A stretch of DNA of 64,000 bases from contig CAYNPO010000010.1 of the NCBI GenBank assembly GCA_964399165.1, forward strand, positions 1 to 64,000, read 5' to 3'. Below are positions 49,384 through 57,461 of the stretch, in pieces. Each line of letters begins with the position of its first letter. Position 1 is the first letter of the stretch. This DNA comes from UBA6144 sp964399165. GTDB taxonomy: Bacteria; Bdellovibrionota; Bacteriovoracia; Bacteriovoracales; Bacteriovoracaceae. The notes under the pieces were generated by a model, which was given only the letters and a program-made list of their open reading frames with translations, was not told the origin of the DNA and ran no database searches. The translations under genes were made by a program, and so were the position numbers.

Positions 49384-51117
49384 ATGGAAAACCAGACCAG
49401 TTTCGTCCGTTCTTTGTGCATGGGTGACATCGAGGAAGACGTCATCGTTCCCTACCCGAAGCTTAAGGACAGCGACAAAGAAACCCTGAGGAGCGTGTTC
49501 GATTCCGTAGCTTCATCCTTGAAGGGCCGGGACGCCGAGTTCCGTAAGTGGGACCGTGAGGGTGAATTACCCAATGAAATGCTGGAGGAGATGAAGGCCC
49601 TGGGCCTCTTCAGCCTGATCATCCCCGAAGATTTCGGCGGGATCGGGATGAACTCATCCTCCTACTCCCGCACCCTCCAAGAGCTCGCCAAGTACGATGG
49701 CTCCGTGGCCATCACCGCCGGCGCCCACAGCTCCATCGGCATGCGCGGCTTAATCCTTTTCGGCACCCCCGAACAAAAAGCCAAGTACTGTCCCAAGCTC
49801 GCCACCGGCGAAATGATCGCGGCTTTCTGCCTTACCGAGCCTGGCGCTGGCTCCGACGCCGCCGCCATTCGCACCAAAGCCGTCAAGGACGGGAATGACT
49901 GGGTCGTCAACGGCAACAAGCTGTGGATCACCAACGGCGGCATCGCCGACTTCTTCACCGTGTTCGCCAAGACTGAGGGGCCCGAGGGCCACGTCACCGC
50001 TTTCATCGTGACCCGGGACATGGCCGGCGTGAGCACCGGCCCCCACGAGGACAAGATGGGCCTGCGCGCGAGCTCAACCACCACCGTGAACCTGGACAAC
50101 GTGCGCGTCCCCGCCGCCAACGTGCTGGGGGAAGTGGGCAAGGGCTTCAAGGTCGCCATGAAGATCCTCAACAGCGGCCGCACCGGCCTGGGCGGCGGTT
50201 GCATCGGCGCCATGAAGCACCTGATCGAGATGTCCACCAAACAGGCCAAGGCCCGGGTCCAGTTTGGCAAACCCATCGCCGAATTTGGACTGATCAAGCA
50301 AAAGATCGGCCACATGGTGGTGGAGTGCTACGCCACGGAGGCCGCCGTGAACATGGTGGCGGGCCTGGTAGACCAGGGTTACGAGGATTACGCGGTGGAA
50401 GCCGCCATCAGCAAGGTCTTCGCCACCGAGTGCCTCTGGCGCACGGCCGACGAGGCCCTGCAAGTCGCCGGTGGCAACGGTTACATGTGCGAGTTTCCCT
50501 ATGAGCGCATCCTGCGGGACAGCCGTATCAACCGCATCTTCGAAGGTACCAACGACATCTTGCGCCTGTTCATCGCTTTGACCGCCATGAACGACGTGGG
50601 CAAGCAGCTCAAGGAAGTCGCCAAATCACTCGAGGGCGTGTTTACCAACCCCATCAAGGGCTTTGGAGTCATGTCCGAGTACGCCAAGAAGCGCTTCACC
50701 GGGGCTACCGGTGTGGGCGGCGCCAAGACTAGCTTTAAGAAGATCAACCCGGCCCTCAAGCAGCAGGCCGCGCTCTTCGAGGAAGTCACCCGCGACCTGT
50801 CCAACGCCGTGGATAAAATCCTGCGTAAGCACGGTAAGGACATCATCAACAAACAGTTCGCCACCAAGCGCCTCGCCGACATCATGATCGACATGTTCGT
50901 CTTCGCCAGCGTGCTCAGCCGCGTGAATTCCTCTATCGAGGAAAACGGCGCCACCAACGCCGCCAAGGAGATTGAGATCCTGAACGTGTTCGCCGGCCAG
51001 TGCCGCCGCCGCATCAAGGGCAACTTCAACAAGATCGACGAGAACGACGACGAGCTAATCAAGTCCCTGGCCGACCACGCCTTGGAGAAGGAAGGCTTCT
51101 CTTGGGATAACCTCTAG
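49384..51117 (+). CDS. Acyl-CoA dehydrogenase, long (VLCAD/ACAD9-like) form
   Basis: A flavoenzyme that introduces the alpha-beta double bond in fatty acyl-CoA in beta-oxidation. At 577 residues it is longer than usual (about 380), because of an extra C-terminal helical domain of about 170 residues as in VLCAD and ACAD9. Family segments include EKPGAGSD-like LTEPGAGSDAA, WITNGG, GKGFKVAMKILNSGR and the catalytic Glu in RIFEGTND. The C-terminal part may bind membrane. It is followed within the same strand by the ATL gene. Confidence 0.93.
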   Translation: MENQTSFVRSLCMGDIEEDVIVPYPKLKDSDKETLRSVFDSVASSLKGRDAEFRKWDREGELPNEMLEEMKALGLFSLIIPEDFGGIGMNSSSYSRTLQELAKYDGSVAITAGAHSSIGMRGLILFGTPEQKAKYCPKLATGEMIAAFCLTEPGAGSDAAAIRTKAVKDGNDWVVNGNKLWITNGGIADFFTVFAKTEGPEGHVTAFIVTRDMAGVSTGPHEDKMGLRASSTTTVNLDNVRVPAANVLGEVGKGFKVAMKILNSGRTGLGGGCIGAMKHLIEMSTKQAKARVQFGKPIAEFGLIKQKIGHMVVECYATEAAVNMVAGLVDQGYEDYAVEAAISKVFATECLWRTADEALQVAGGNGYMCEFPYERILRDSRINRIFEGTNDILRLFIALTAMNDVGKQLKEVAKSLEGVFTNPIKGFGVMSEYAKKRFTGATGVGGAKTSFKKINPALKQQAALFEEVTRDLSNAVDKILRKHGKDIINKQFATKRLADIMIDMFVFASVLSRVNSSIEENGATNAAKEIEILNVFAGQCRRRIKGNFNKIDENDDELIKSLADHALEKEGFSWDNL

Positions 51118-51139
51118 GAAGAGGGCGGAGCCATCCGCC

Positions 51140-51439
51140 TTCTCTAGGAAGGTCGTCGCCACCATAAAGAAGATTCCCAGGGGTAAAGTAGCGACCTATG
51201 GACTCATCGCCCGTCTTGCCGGCAAGCCTCATGGTGTGCGCGGAGTGGTATGGATCCTTCATTCCAGTTCCGTTACCAAGGCACTACCATGGCATCGAGT
51301 GATCAATGCCAAAGGGCGGATTTCATTTCCGCCGATGTCGCCTTTGGAGCGTAAGCAGCGGGCCTTGCTTAAAAAGGAAGGAATCGAGTTTGGAGAAGGA
51401 GACGTTGTGGACCTGAAGACTTACCTCTGGAAGGGATAG
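51140..51439 (+). CDS. Alkyltransferase-like (ATL) DNA-repair protein, no canonical start
   Basis: A protein of about 100 residues of the MGMT DNA-binding family. The full domain can be read: FSRKVVATIKKIPRGKVATYG, LAGKPHGVRG, LPWHRVINAKGRIS and LKKEGIEF. The active-site Cys of MGMT (PCHR) is Trp here (PWHR), so it recognises but does not remove O6-alkylguanine, as in ATL proteins. In this frame no ATG, GTG, TTG or CTG exists before 51236 back to a stop at 51056; GTG at 51236 would remove half of the domain. ATA at 51164 follows AGGAAGG but cuts the first helix. The start given is the edge of similarity, not a codon. The end overlaps the convergent astB by 19 bases. Confidence 0.7.
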   Translation, partial: FSRKVVATIKKIPRGKVATYGLIARLAGKPHGVRGVVWILHSSSVTKALPWHRVINAKGRISFPPMSPLERKQRALLKKEGIEFGEGDVVDLKTYLWKG

Positions 51440-52755
51440 AGGCTGCCCAGCTTGAGGATACCTGTGAGTTCGTCCAGCGCGCGCCGGCATTCGTCCAAGA
51501 GCTTCGGATCACGCAAATCCTCAGGAGAGAGTTCCTCGCGGTAGTGCTTCTCCACCCACTTCACAAGCGTGCCATAGTTGGCGTCGCTGACTAAGCACGC
51601 CTGGTTGACCGCGGCCCGCTCCTTATCCGTCAGCACCACACGCAGGCGGAGGCAAGCAGGGCCGCCCCCGTTCTTCATGCTTTGCCGAAGGTCGAAGTAG
51701 AGCACTTCGTTGATTGGGCAGGCTTTATCCGCGATGAGTCGGTCGATGTAGGGTTTGACGATAGTGGATTCGCGACATTCGGTGGGCGCCACCAGCAACA
51801 TGCCTCCCCCAGGAAGCGCCAACAGTTGCGTGTTGAAGAGGTAGGTCTTCACGGCTTCCTTCACGGGCACGTCAGCGGTCTTCACCACCACGCGTTTGAG
51901 CGCTGGGAAAGCGTCCTGGAGGCGTTTCCAGAAGTCTCCGTCGTTCACGAAAGCTTCCTCGTGGCAGAAGAAGACCTCGCGGTTGCCCACGCTGATCACG
52001 TCATTGTGGAAGACGCCCTGGTCGATGGTGTCGGGATGTTGTTGGACATAGAAAGTCCGGGCGGGGTCCAGGCCATGGGTGCGGGCCATCACTTGGCAGG
52101 ACTCCAAGGTCTGGCGGGCGGGGTAAAGCTTGGGTTTGGGGGCCGAGTTATCGAAGGCGACCCGACCGTAGGTGAAGATCTCCACTCCAGTACTTCCGTA
52201 GTCCGTGCAGAGACGGGTGTGGTTGGCGGCTCCCTCGTCGCCGAAGCAATCCCCTCCCACGACGGGATCATGCACCCGGAAAACGCTTTCATCCGGGAAC
52301 ACCGCCCGCAAGGAGCGCTGGGTGGTCTCGGGCTCCTGGGCGCGGTGGGCGTTACTTGAGAGATTGGCGGGCGTGAAGTGGACCTTGCCATCGGCCGTGT
52401 CGGCGCTGGGGGAGACGGTGGCGGCGTTGGCGGTCCACATGCTGGCAGCGGAGGAGGCCATGGCGAGCCAGATCGGGGATTCCCACGCCCTTGCCACCAC
52501 TTCCGCATCAGTCTTGCCAGCGAAACCCCACTTACGAAGAAGTGCGACGTTCGGACGTTCCATGGGCGGCAGAATGCCTTGGAGATAGCCCCGGTCGGCG
52601 AGGGCCTTCATTTTCATCAGCCCTTGGAGGGCGGCTTCCCGGGGGCGGGCCACGTCCTTCTTGTTAGACAATGAGGCGACGTTGCCATAACTAAGGCCCG
52701 AGTAGTTGTGGGTGGGACCGATCAAACCATCGAAATTCGCTTCCACCGTCGCCAT
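51421..52755 (-). CDS. astB: N-succinylarginine dihydrolase
   Basis: The second enzyme of the arginine succinyltransferase pathway, which releases ammonia and CO2 from N2-succinylarginine to give succinylornithine. The 444 residues follow the family: FDGLIGPTHNYSGLSYGNVAS at the start, QQHPDTIDQGVFHNDVISVGN, His and Glu in FFCHEEAF, and the catalytic Cys in GGGPACLRLRV. No other ast genes are in the window, so the rest of the pathway is elsewhere or the enzyme serves alone. A GGAGG precedes the start. Confidence 0.95.
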   Translation of the reverse strand: MATVEANFDGLIGPTHNYSGLSYGNVASLSNKKDVARPREAALQGLMKMKALADRGYLQGILPPMERPNVALLRKWGFAGKTDAEVVARAWESPIWLAMASSAASMWTANAATVSPSADTADGKVHFTPANLSSNAHRAQEPETTQRSLRAVFPDESVFRVHDPVVGGDCFGDEGAANHTRLCTDYGSTGVEIFTYGRVAFDNSAPKPKLYPARQTLESCQVMARTHGLDPARTFYVQQHPDTIDQGVFHNDVISVGNREVFFCHEEAFVNDGDFWKRLQDAFPALKRVVVKTADVPVKEAVKTYLFNTQLLALPGGGMLLVAPTECRESTIVKPYIDRLIADKACPINEVLYFDLRQSMKNGGGPACLRLRVVLTDKERAAVNQACLVSDANYGTLVKWVEKHYREELSPEDLRDPKLLDECRRALDELTGILKLGSLYPFQR

Positions 52756-52869
52756 GGGGCCTCCTGTAAGTGCCCAGGATAGCTATTTTCTGAATTCGTG
52801 TCCATCCGCGCGCCGCGCGTCCCAGTGGCGTCGATTGACCCGTGCGTTTGCGTCCGCTCCAATTATCCC

Positions 52870-53976
52870 ATGGGGAAAGTCCGCGTCAGCCACGGCTCCA
52901 TTATTTTCTTCCTTCTCGCCACGGCCACCCTGGCGGTGGCGTACTACTTCAGATCTCTGGTGATTCTCACTTTGGTGGGGCTAGGAGTGGGGGCCCTCCT
53001 CGCACCTCTGCTCAACACCTGCCGGGACCGATATCACCTTTCCCGCGGATTCTGCGCCATGATGGTGCTCATGATCCTGGTGGTCGTGGCAGGGGGGGCC
53101 GGGTGGGGATTATTCCACCTGGTAGAGGAACAGGTGGGCAGTCTGCTCGGACGCGCGCCCATCATCTACGACTCCTTTGAAAAGTGGGTAAGCGGGCAAT
53201 TCGCCCGCTACCCTTGGCTCGAGGAACAAGTTAACCAGGTGCACTTGGCGGGGGCCGCCCAGCGAGCCTTGTCTTATCTTTTCCGGGGATTCACCAACGG
53301 CATTTTCGCCGTCACGGGGGCGGCGTTGGCGGTCCTCATGGGCCTATACACCGCCGTCCACGCCCGCGAATACAAGGATGCCACGCTGGAGGCCCTGCCT
53401 CCCCGCCACCGCAGCAAGGCCCGGAGGGTCATGGAAGAATGCGGCTTGGTTTTGCGGGAGTGGTTCAAGGCGCAACTGCTGGACATGGCGATCATCGGGG
53501 TGCTCACCGCTGGAGGACTGTGGGCGGTGGGCGTGGAGTATTGGGCGGTATATGGGCTTTTGACCGCGGTGTTGGGAATCATCCCGTTCCTTGGAATTAT
53601 CCTAGTCGTTGGCGTGGCCTCGGTGGTCACGCTGGTCTCGCAGCCCGAGAAGTTGCCTTGGGTTCTGGGTGTGTTCCTGGTGACACAACAATTGGAGGGC
53701 AACGTGGTGCTCCCCTTGGTGATGAAAGGCCGAATCCAACTTCCGGTGGTACCATTGATGGTTTTCATGCTGTTCATGACCGCCGCTTTTGGGGCCGCGG
53801 GCGTCTTCATCGCTCCACCGCTGTTCGCGGTGCTGAAGACGCTCTACAAGGAATTATACTTGCCTTGGGTCGCACGTTCGGACCGTCCGGGCCTAGCTTC
53901 GCCGGCGCTCCAGGAGCGGATGGCCACGAGGAAGAGATTCACCCACCGCCGTCAAAGCGACGTGACCACGATGTAG
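52870..53976 (+). CDS. AI-2E family transporter (PerM/TqsA-like)
   Basis: A membrane protein of about 368 residues with the family's layout: two N-terminal helices, a long periplasmic part (about residues 95-150), and a C-terminal helix group with the IIPFLGIILVVG and VTQQLEGNVVLPLVMKG motifs. Members export autoinducer-2 or act as Na+/H+ exchangers; which applies here is unclear. I chose the ATG at 52870 because it precedes the first helix; a GTG at 52798 would add 24 residues. The tail is basic. Confidence 0.88.
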   Translation: MGKVRVSHGSIIFFLLATATLAVAYYFRSLVILTLVGLGVGALLAPLLNTCRDRYHLSRGFCAMMVLMILVVVAGGAGWGLFHLVEEQVGSLLGRAPIIYDSFEKWVSGQFARYPWLEEQVNQVHLAGAAQRALSYLFRGFTNGIFAVTGAALAVLMGLYTAVHAREYKDATLEALPPRHRSKARRVMEECGLVLREWFKAQLLDMAIIGVLTAGGLWAVGVEYWAVYGLLTAVLGIIPFLGIILVVGVASVVTLVSQPEKLPWVLGVFLVTQQLEGNVVLPLVMKGRIQLPVVPLMVFMLFMTAAFGAAGVFIAPPLFAVLKTLYKELYLPWVARSDRPGLASPALQERMATRKRFTHRRQSDVTTM

Positions 53977-53987
53977 CGGGACAGGAT

Positions 53988-56384
53988 TCAGGTGACTGGG
54001 TGGCCGCTGACCGTTCCTCCGCTGTCCCAGAAGTCTGCCACGTCTTTGAGCAGGCTTGACGACACCAACTCGCTCGGTCCTTGGGCATACCAATCCGCGG
54101 GCATGGACGCGGCATAATCCTTTTCCAAGAAACGCCCGTCCATCAACACCACCAGGCCGCGGTCGTCTTCCCGACGGATGACCCGTCCCGCCGCCTGCAC
54201 GGCCTTGGCCATGGCGGGATAGGCATAGGCGTAGTTGAAGCCCTGCCCATAGCGGCGTTCATAATACTCGCGCATGCCTTCCCGCTCCACATCGAAGGTC
54301 GGGAGAGGCGGGCCCACCACGAAGGCGCCGATGGCCATGTCGCCCGGATAGTCCACGCCTTCGGCGTAAACGCCCCCTTGGACGGCGAAGAGGATGGTCG
54401 GATCGTCGGGGTCCTTTAGGTTTTCCAGCGTGTCACGTACCTTGGAAGGGGGCGTATTTTTCTCCTGGACCACCAGACGGGTTCCTGCCGGCGCAATGAA
54501 GCGGTGGCGCACCTCCTCCATGAAGGCAAAGCTTGGGAAGAAGGCCAGGTAGTTGCCTTCGCGGCAGCCGGCGAGGCGGGCGATGGCCTCGGCGATCTTG
54601 CCATAATTTGCTCCTCGCTCGGAGAACTTGGTGGAAACCTGGGGGATGAGCATGAGCTTGCGCTTTTCGGGATCAAAGGGTGAGGCAAATTCCGCTTTCA
54701 CGAGGTTTTCACCTTCCAGGCCCGTTAGGCGAGAGTAGAACTCGAACGGTCGCAGTGTGGCGGAAAAAGCCACCGCGTGTTCAAACTCCTTGTATTTCGG
54801 TCTGAGCATCTCCGAAGCGTCACAGCAGGTGATCTTGAGGACGCCTCCACCCGTGGGTTGGTAAGTGACGAAGAACTCCTCTCGCCCTTCACCCAACGCT
54901 TGGACCAACACGTCTATGAATGAAGTCCACTGAGAGCAGAGCGTGAAGAGGGGATCGCGTGGTGATACTTCAGCGTCCGTTTCGAAGTATCGGGTCAAAA
55001 GTCCTCTGAGAAGGACGTCGTGCTCTTGGAAGTCCTGGGGATCTAGGTTTACGGCATGAGGGCGGGGAGAGTGGTATCGCGCGATCAGGGCCAGGGAGCC
55101 GTCCAGCAGCTCCTCGGCTTCTTTAGCCAGCCGCCGGGGCAAAAGCCGCAATCCCTCCCGCAGGCTTTCCAATGAACGCGTCGAGAGCGCGGGCGAGTAG
55201 TAGTCCATGGCCCTGGCTGGGAGGTTGTGGGCCTCGTCGACGACTAGTTCAGGTTTGCCTTCGGCGCCCAGGAGCATGGGGGGGACGCGGGAGAGGGCGG
55301 AAAGGGGGGCGAAGACGTGGTTGTAGTCGCCGATGACGACGTCGGCCTCCTCGGCGGCTTCGAACTGGAGTTCGTAGGGACACACCACGTGTTTTCTTCC
55401 CAAGAGCTTGAAGATGGCGGGGGTGAGACGCTTTTTCCCGCGCAGCACATCCTTGAGTGCCGATTTTCGGACCTTGTCGTGGTAGTCGCGGGCGTATTCG
55501 CAATACTCGGGCCGGCACATCACCTCTTCCTTGAGGCATAGCTTGGTTTTGGCGGTGAGGGTAAGGCCCTTGAGTTTCGCGCCTTGTGCTCGGAAGCCTT
55601 CCAAAGCCTCTTCCGCCACTTGGTGCTGGCTGTTCTTGGGGGTGGCGTAGAACACGGATTGCCCCCGGGCGAAGGCCGATTGAAGCACGGGATAGAGAAC
55701 CCCCACAGTTTTACCCAGGCCCGTGGGCGCCTGGATGAGCAGGGATTTCCCTTCGGCTAGGCCTTGCGCCACGGTGGCGATGAGCTCGGTTTGTCCGCGC
55801 CGCGGGGTGGGAAAAGGAAAGGCGAGGGAAGCCGCGGACTTCTTCCTGCGTTTAGCCCTGGTTTCGGAGCGACGGGCCTCATCCACGAGTTCCGCCAGGC
55901 GCATGTCGAGCCAAGCCGTGTACGCTTGGGCGTCCCAAGGCCACACCAAGGCCACGCTTTGCTTGCTGCGCACCGATGCCAGGTGGAAGCGCAGCTCGGG
56001 CACGGAGCCGTGGATGCGCTCGTGCATGTATCCATAGGTCATGAGCTGGAGGACATAGGGATGGTCGACCCCGCGCCGGCGCATCCCTTCCTCAAGACCG
56101 GCCAGGTCGAAAGTGGCCTTGATTTCCTCGATGGCCAGCATGTTCCCCGGCACGTACCCGTCCATGCGGCCTTCCACCTCGAAACGGTAGCCGTCGCGTT
56201 CGAAGGCCCAGGCGATCTTTTTCTCCGGTTCGTAGGCGGGATTGTCCAGGACGCGTTTGCGCTGCACCTGTTGGTGCATGGCCATGCCCTGCTCGCTGGT
56301 GGCCCCCACGCGGTCTATCCCCAAATGGCCGCGGCGGGGGCAAGGTTGAGCGAAGTCCTGGACGGGGAGGCGGATGGTTTTCAC
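53988..56384 (-). CDS. XPD/DinG-like Fe-S helicase with N-terminal PD-(D/E)xK-type domain
   Basis: A 798-residue DNA helicase of superfamily 2. Residues about 1-150 look like a RecB/Cas4-type nuclease fold (VEGRMDGYV, then IEEIKATF). The helicase part has Walker A APTGLGKT, DEAH motif VVDEAHNLP, four cysteines for a 4Fe-4S cluster (KLCLKE, MCRPEYC, VVCPYEL) and motif VI QAAGRVIRRE. I chose the GTG at 56384, which overlaps the exonuclease stop (GTGA) and gives MKTIRLPV. It is coupled to the exonuclease gene, so both probably process the same DNA ends. Confidence 0.9.
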   Translation of the reverse strand: MKTIRLPVQDFAQPCPRRGHLGIDRVGATSEQGMAMHQQVQRKRVLDNPAYEPEKKIAWAFERDGYRFEVEGRMDGYVPGNMLAIEEIKATFDLAGLEEGMRRRGVDHPYVLQLMTYGYMHERIHGSVPELRFHLASVRSKQSVALVWPWDAQAYTAWLDMRLAELVDEARRSETRAKRRKKSAASLAFPFPTPRRGQTELIATVAQGLAEGKSLLIQAPTGLGKTVGVLYPVLQSAFARGQSVFYATPKNSQHQVAEEALEGFRAQGAKLKGLTLTAKTKLCLKEEVMCRPEYCEYARDYHDKVRKSALKDVLRGKKRLTPAIFKLLGRKHVVCPYELQFEAAEEADVVIGDYNHVFAPLSALSRVPPMLLGAEGKPELVVDEAHNLPARAMDYYSPALSTRSLESLREGLRLLPRRLAKEAEELLDGSLALIARYHSPRPHAVNLDPQDFQEHDVLLRGLLTRYFETDAEVSPRDPLFTLCSQWTSFIDVLVQALGEGREEFFVTYQPTGGGVLKITCCDASEMLRPKYKEFEHAVAFSATLRPFEFYSRLTGLEGENLVKAEFASPFDPEKRKLMLIPQVSTKFSERGANYGKIAEAIARLAGCREGNYLAFFPSFAFMEEVRHRFIAPAGTRLVVQEKNTPPSKVRDTLENLKDPDDPTILFAVQGGVYAEGVDYPGDMAIGAFVVGPPLPTFDVEREGMREYYERRYGQGFNYAYAYPAMAKAVQAAGRVIRREDDRGLVVLMDGRFLEKDYAASMPADWYAQGPSELVSSSLLKDVADFWDSGGTVSGHPVT

Positions 56385-57412
56385 AAAAGTGCCAAGGCTT
56401 CGCCGCCCCAATAGGGGTAACTCTCGGGCGTCAGCTCTTCCACTGGATGGGCGCCGATGCCCAAGGACCGCAGGTGTCTCACCAAGGAACCGTTGCGGTG
56501 CTGAACGAAGACCCGCTTGGCCCCCGTTTCGCGGATGGTTCGGTTCAAGTCCTCCCAGTCAGCGTGGTCGGACATCACGAAGCCACGGTCATAGCCCTCT
56601 TGGCGGAAATCGCCGTTGCCGGCCATCCACCCCGAGGCGAAGGCCGTCTCATACAGGCCCAGCTTCGGAGCGAAGTCCTTCACGATGGAAGGGGGCGCCA
56701 GGATCATTTCCCCGCGCAACGTTTCCCCAGGTGCCAGGTGCGCGAAGCGCTCGACCAGATTCTCCGTAGGGGCCAGCGTCCGCCCTTGGCGACGGTAGCA
56801 TTCGGTCAGCTCCCACATGGTGGGATGAATAAGGACGGGCTTTTGCGCATGGGGCGCGAGCTCGGCAAGGATACGTTGGGCCTTACCCAGGGAGTAGCCA
56901 TAGAGGAGGCAGTTCTTCCCGCGGATGCGCGTCTCATCCCACCAGCGGGCGATGTCGTGGCCATGGCGCGCCTCTTTGTCCCAAGCATACTTCGGCGTAC
57001 CGAAGGTGGCTTCGGTGATGAAGGTGTCGCAGGCCACGGTCTCGAAGGGCTCGCAGCTGGGGTCAGGCTCCCTCTTGTAGTCGCCGGAAGCCACCCAAAC
57101 ATCCGCCCCCCGTTGGATGCGAACCTGGGCCGATCCCAAGATGTGGCCGGCGGAGTGGAGGCTCACCTGGACCTCCCCGAGGGTGATGACTTCCCTGTAG
57201 CGCAGCGGTTGCACCTGGATGTTGGGACCCAGCCGGGCCCTCAGTAGTTCAACTCCACTGGCTTCGCAAATGTAGCGACGGCTCCCTCGCCGGGCATGGT
57301 CGCTATGGGCGTGGGTCACCACCGCCACGTCCACCGCGCGGTGGGGGTCGATGTAAAAGCCTCCGGCCGCGCAAAAGAGGCCTTTTTCTGTCCATGTCAC
57401 GAGGGGGAGCAT
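56381..57412 (-). CDS. Ligase-associated DNA exonuclease (metallo-beta-lactamase fold)
   Basis: A 343-residue MBL-fold nuclease like SNM1/CPSF-type enzymes. Metal ligands are seen in THAHSDHARRG, HSAGHILGSAQ and ASGDYKRE, with MSDHADWEDL near the end. Members usually sit next to an ATP-dependent DNA ligase and an Lhr-like helicase; here the partner is an XPD/DinG-like helicase and no ligase is near. The family points to DNA end processing in repair. Confidence 0.9.
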   Translation of the reverse strand: MLPLVTWTEKGLFCAAGGFYIDPHRAVDVAVVTHAHSDHARRGSRRYICEASGVELLRARLGPNIQVQPLRYREVITLGEVQVSLHSAGHILGSAQVRIQRGADVWVASGDYKREPDPSCEPFETVACDTFITEATFGTPKYAWDKEARHGHDIARWWDETRIRGKNCLLYGYSLGKAQRILAELAPHAQKPVLIHPTMWELTECYRRQGRTLAPTENLVERFAHLAPGETLRGEMILAPPSIVKDFAPKLGLYETAFASGWMAGNGDFRQEGYDRGFVMSDHADWEDLNRTIRETGAKRVFVQHRNGSLVRHLRSLGIGAHPVEELTPESYPYWGGEALALL

Positions 57413-57461
57413 TGCCCCATTCTACCCAGAGGCTACGGAAAAGCTACGCTGAATTAAGGAT

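Noticed and set aside
51236..51439. Using GTG at 51236 as the start of the ATL gene
   Set aside because: This would remove the first half of a well-conserved domain, including the PRGKV-TYG segment.
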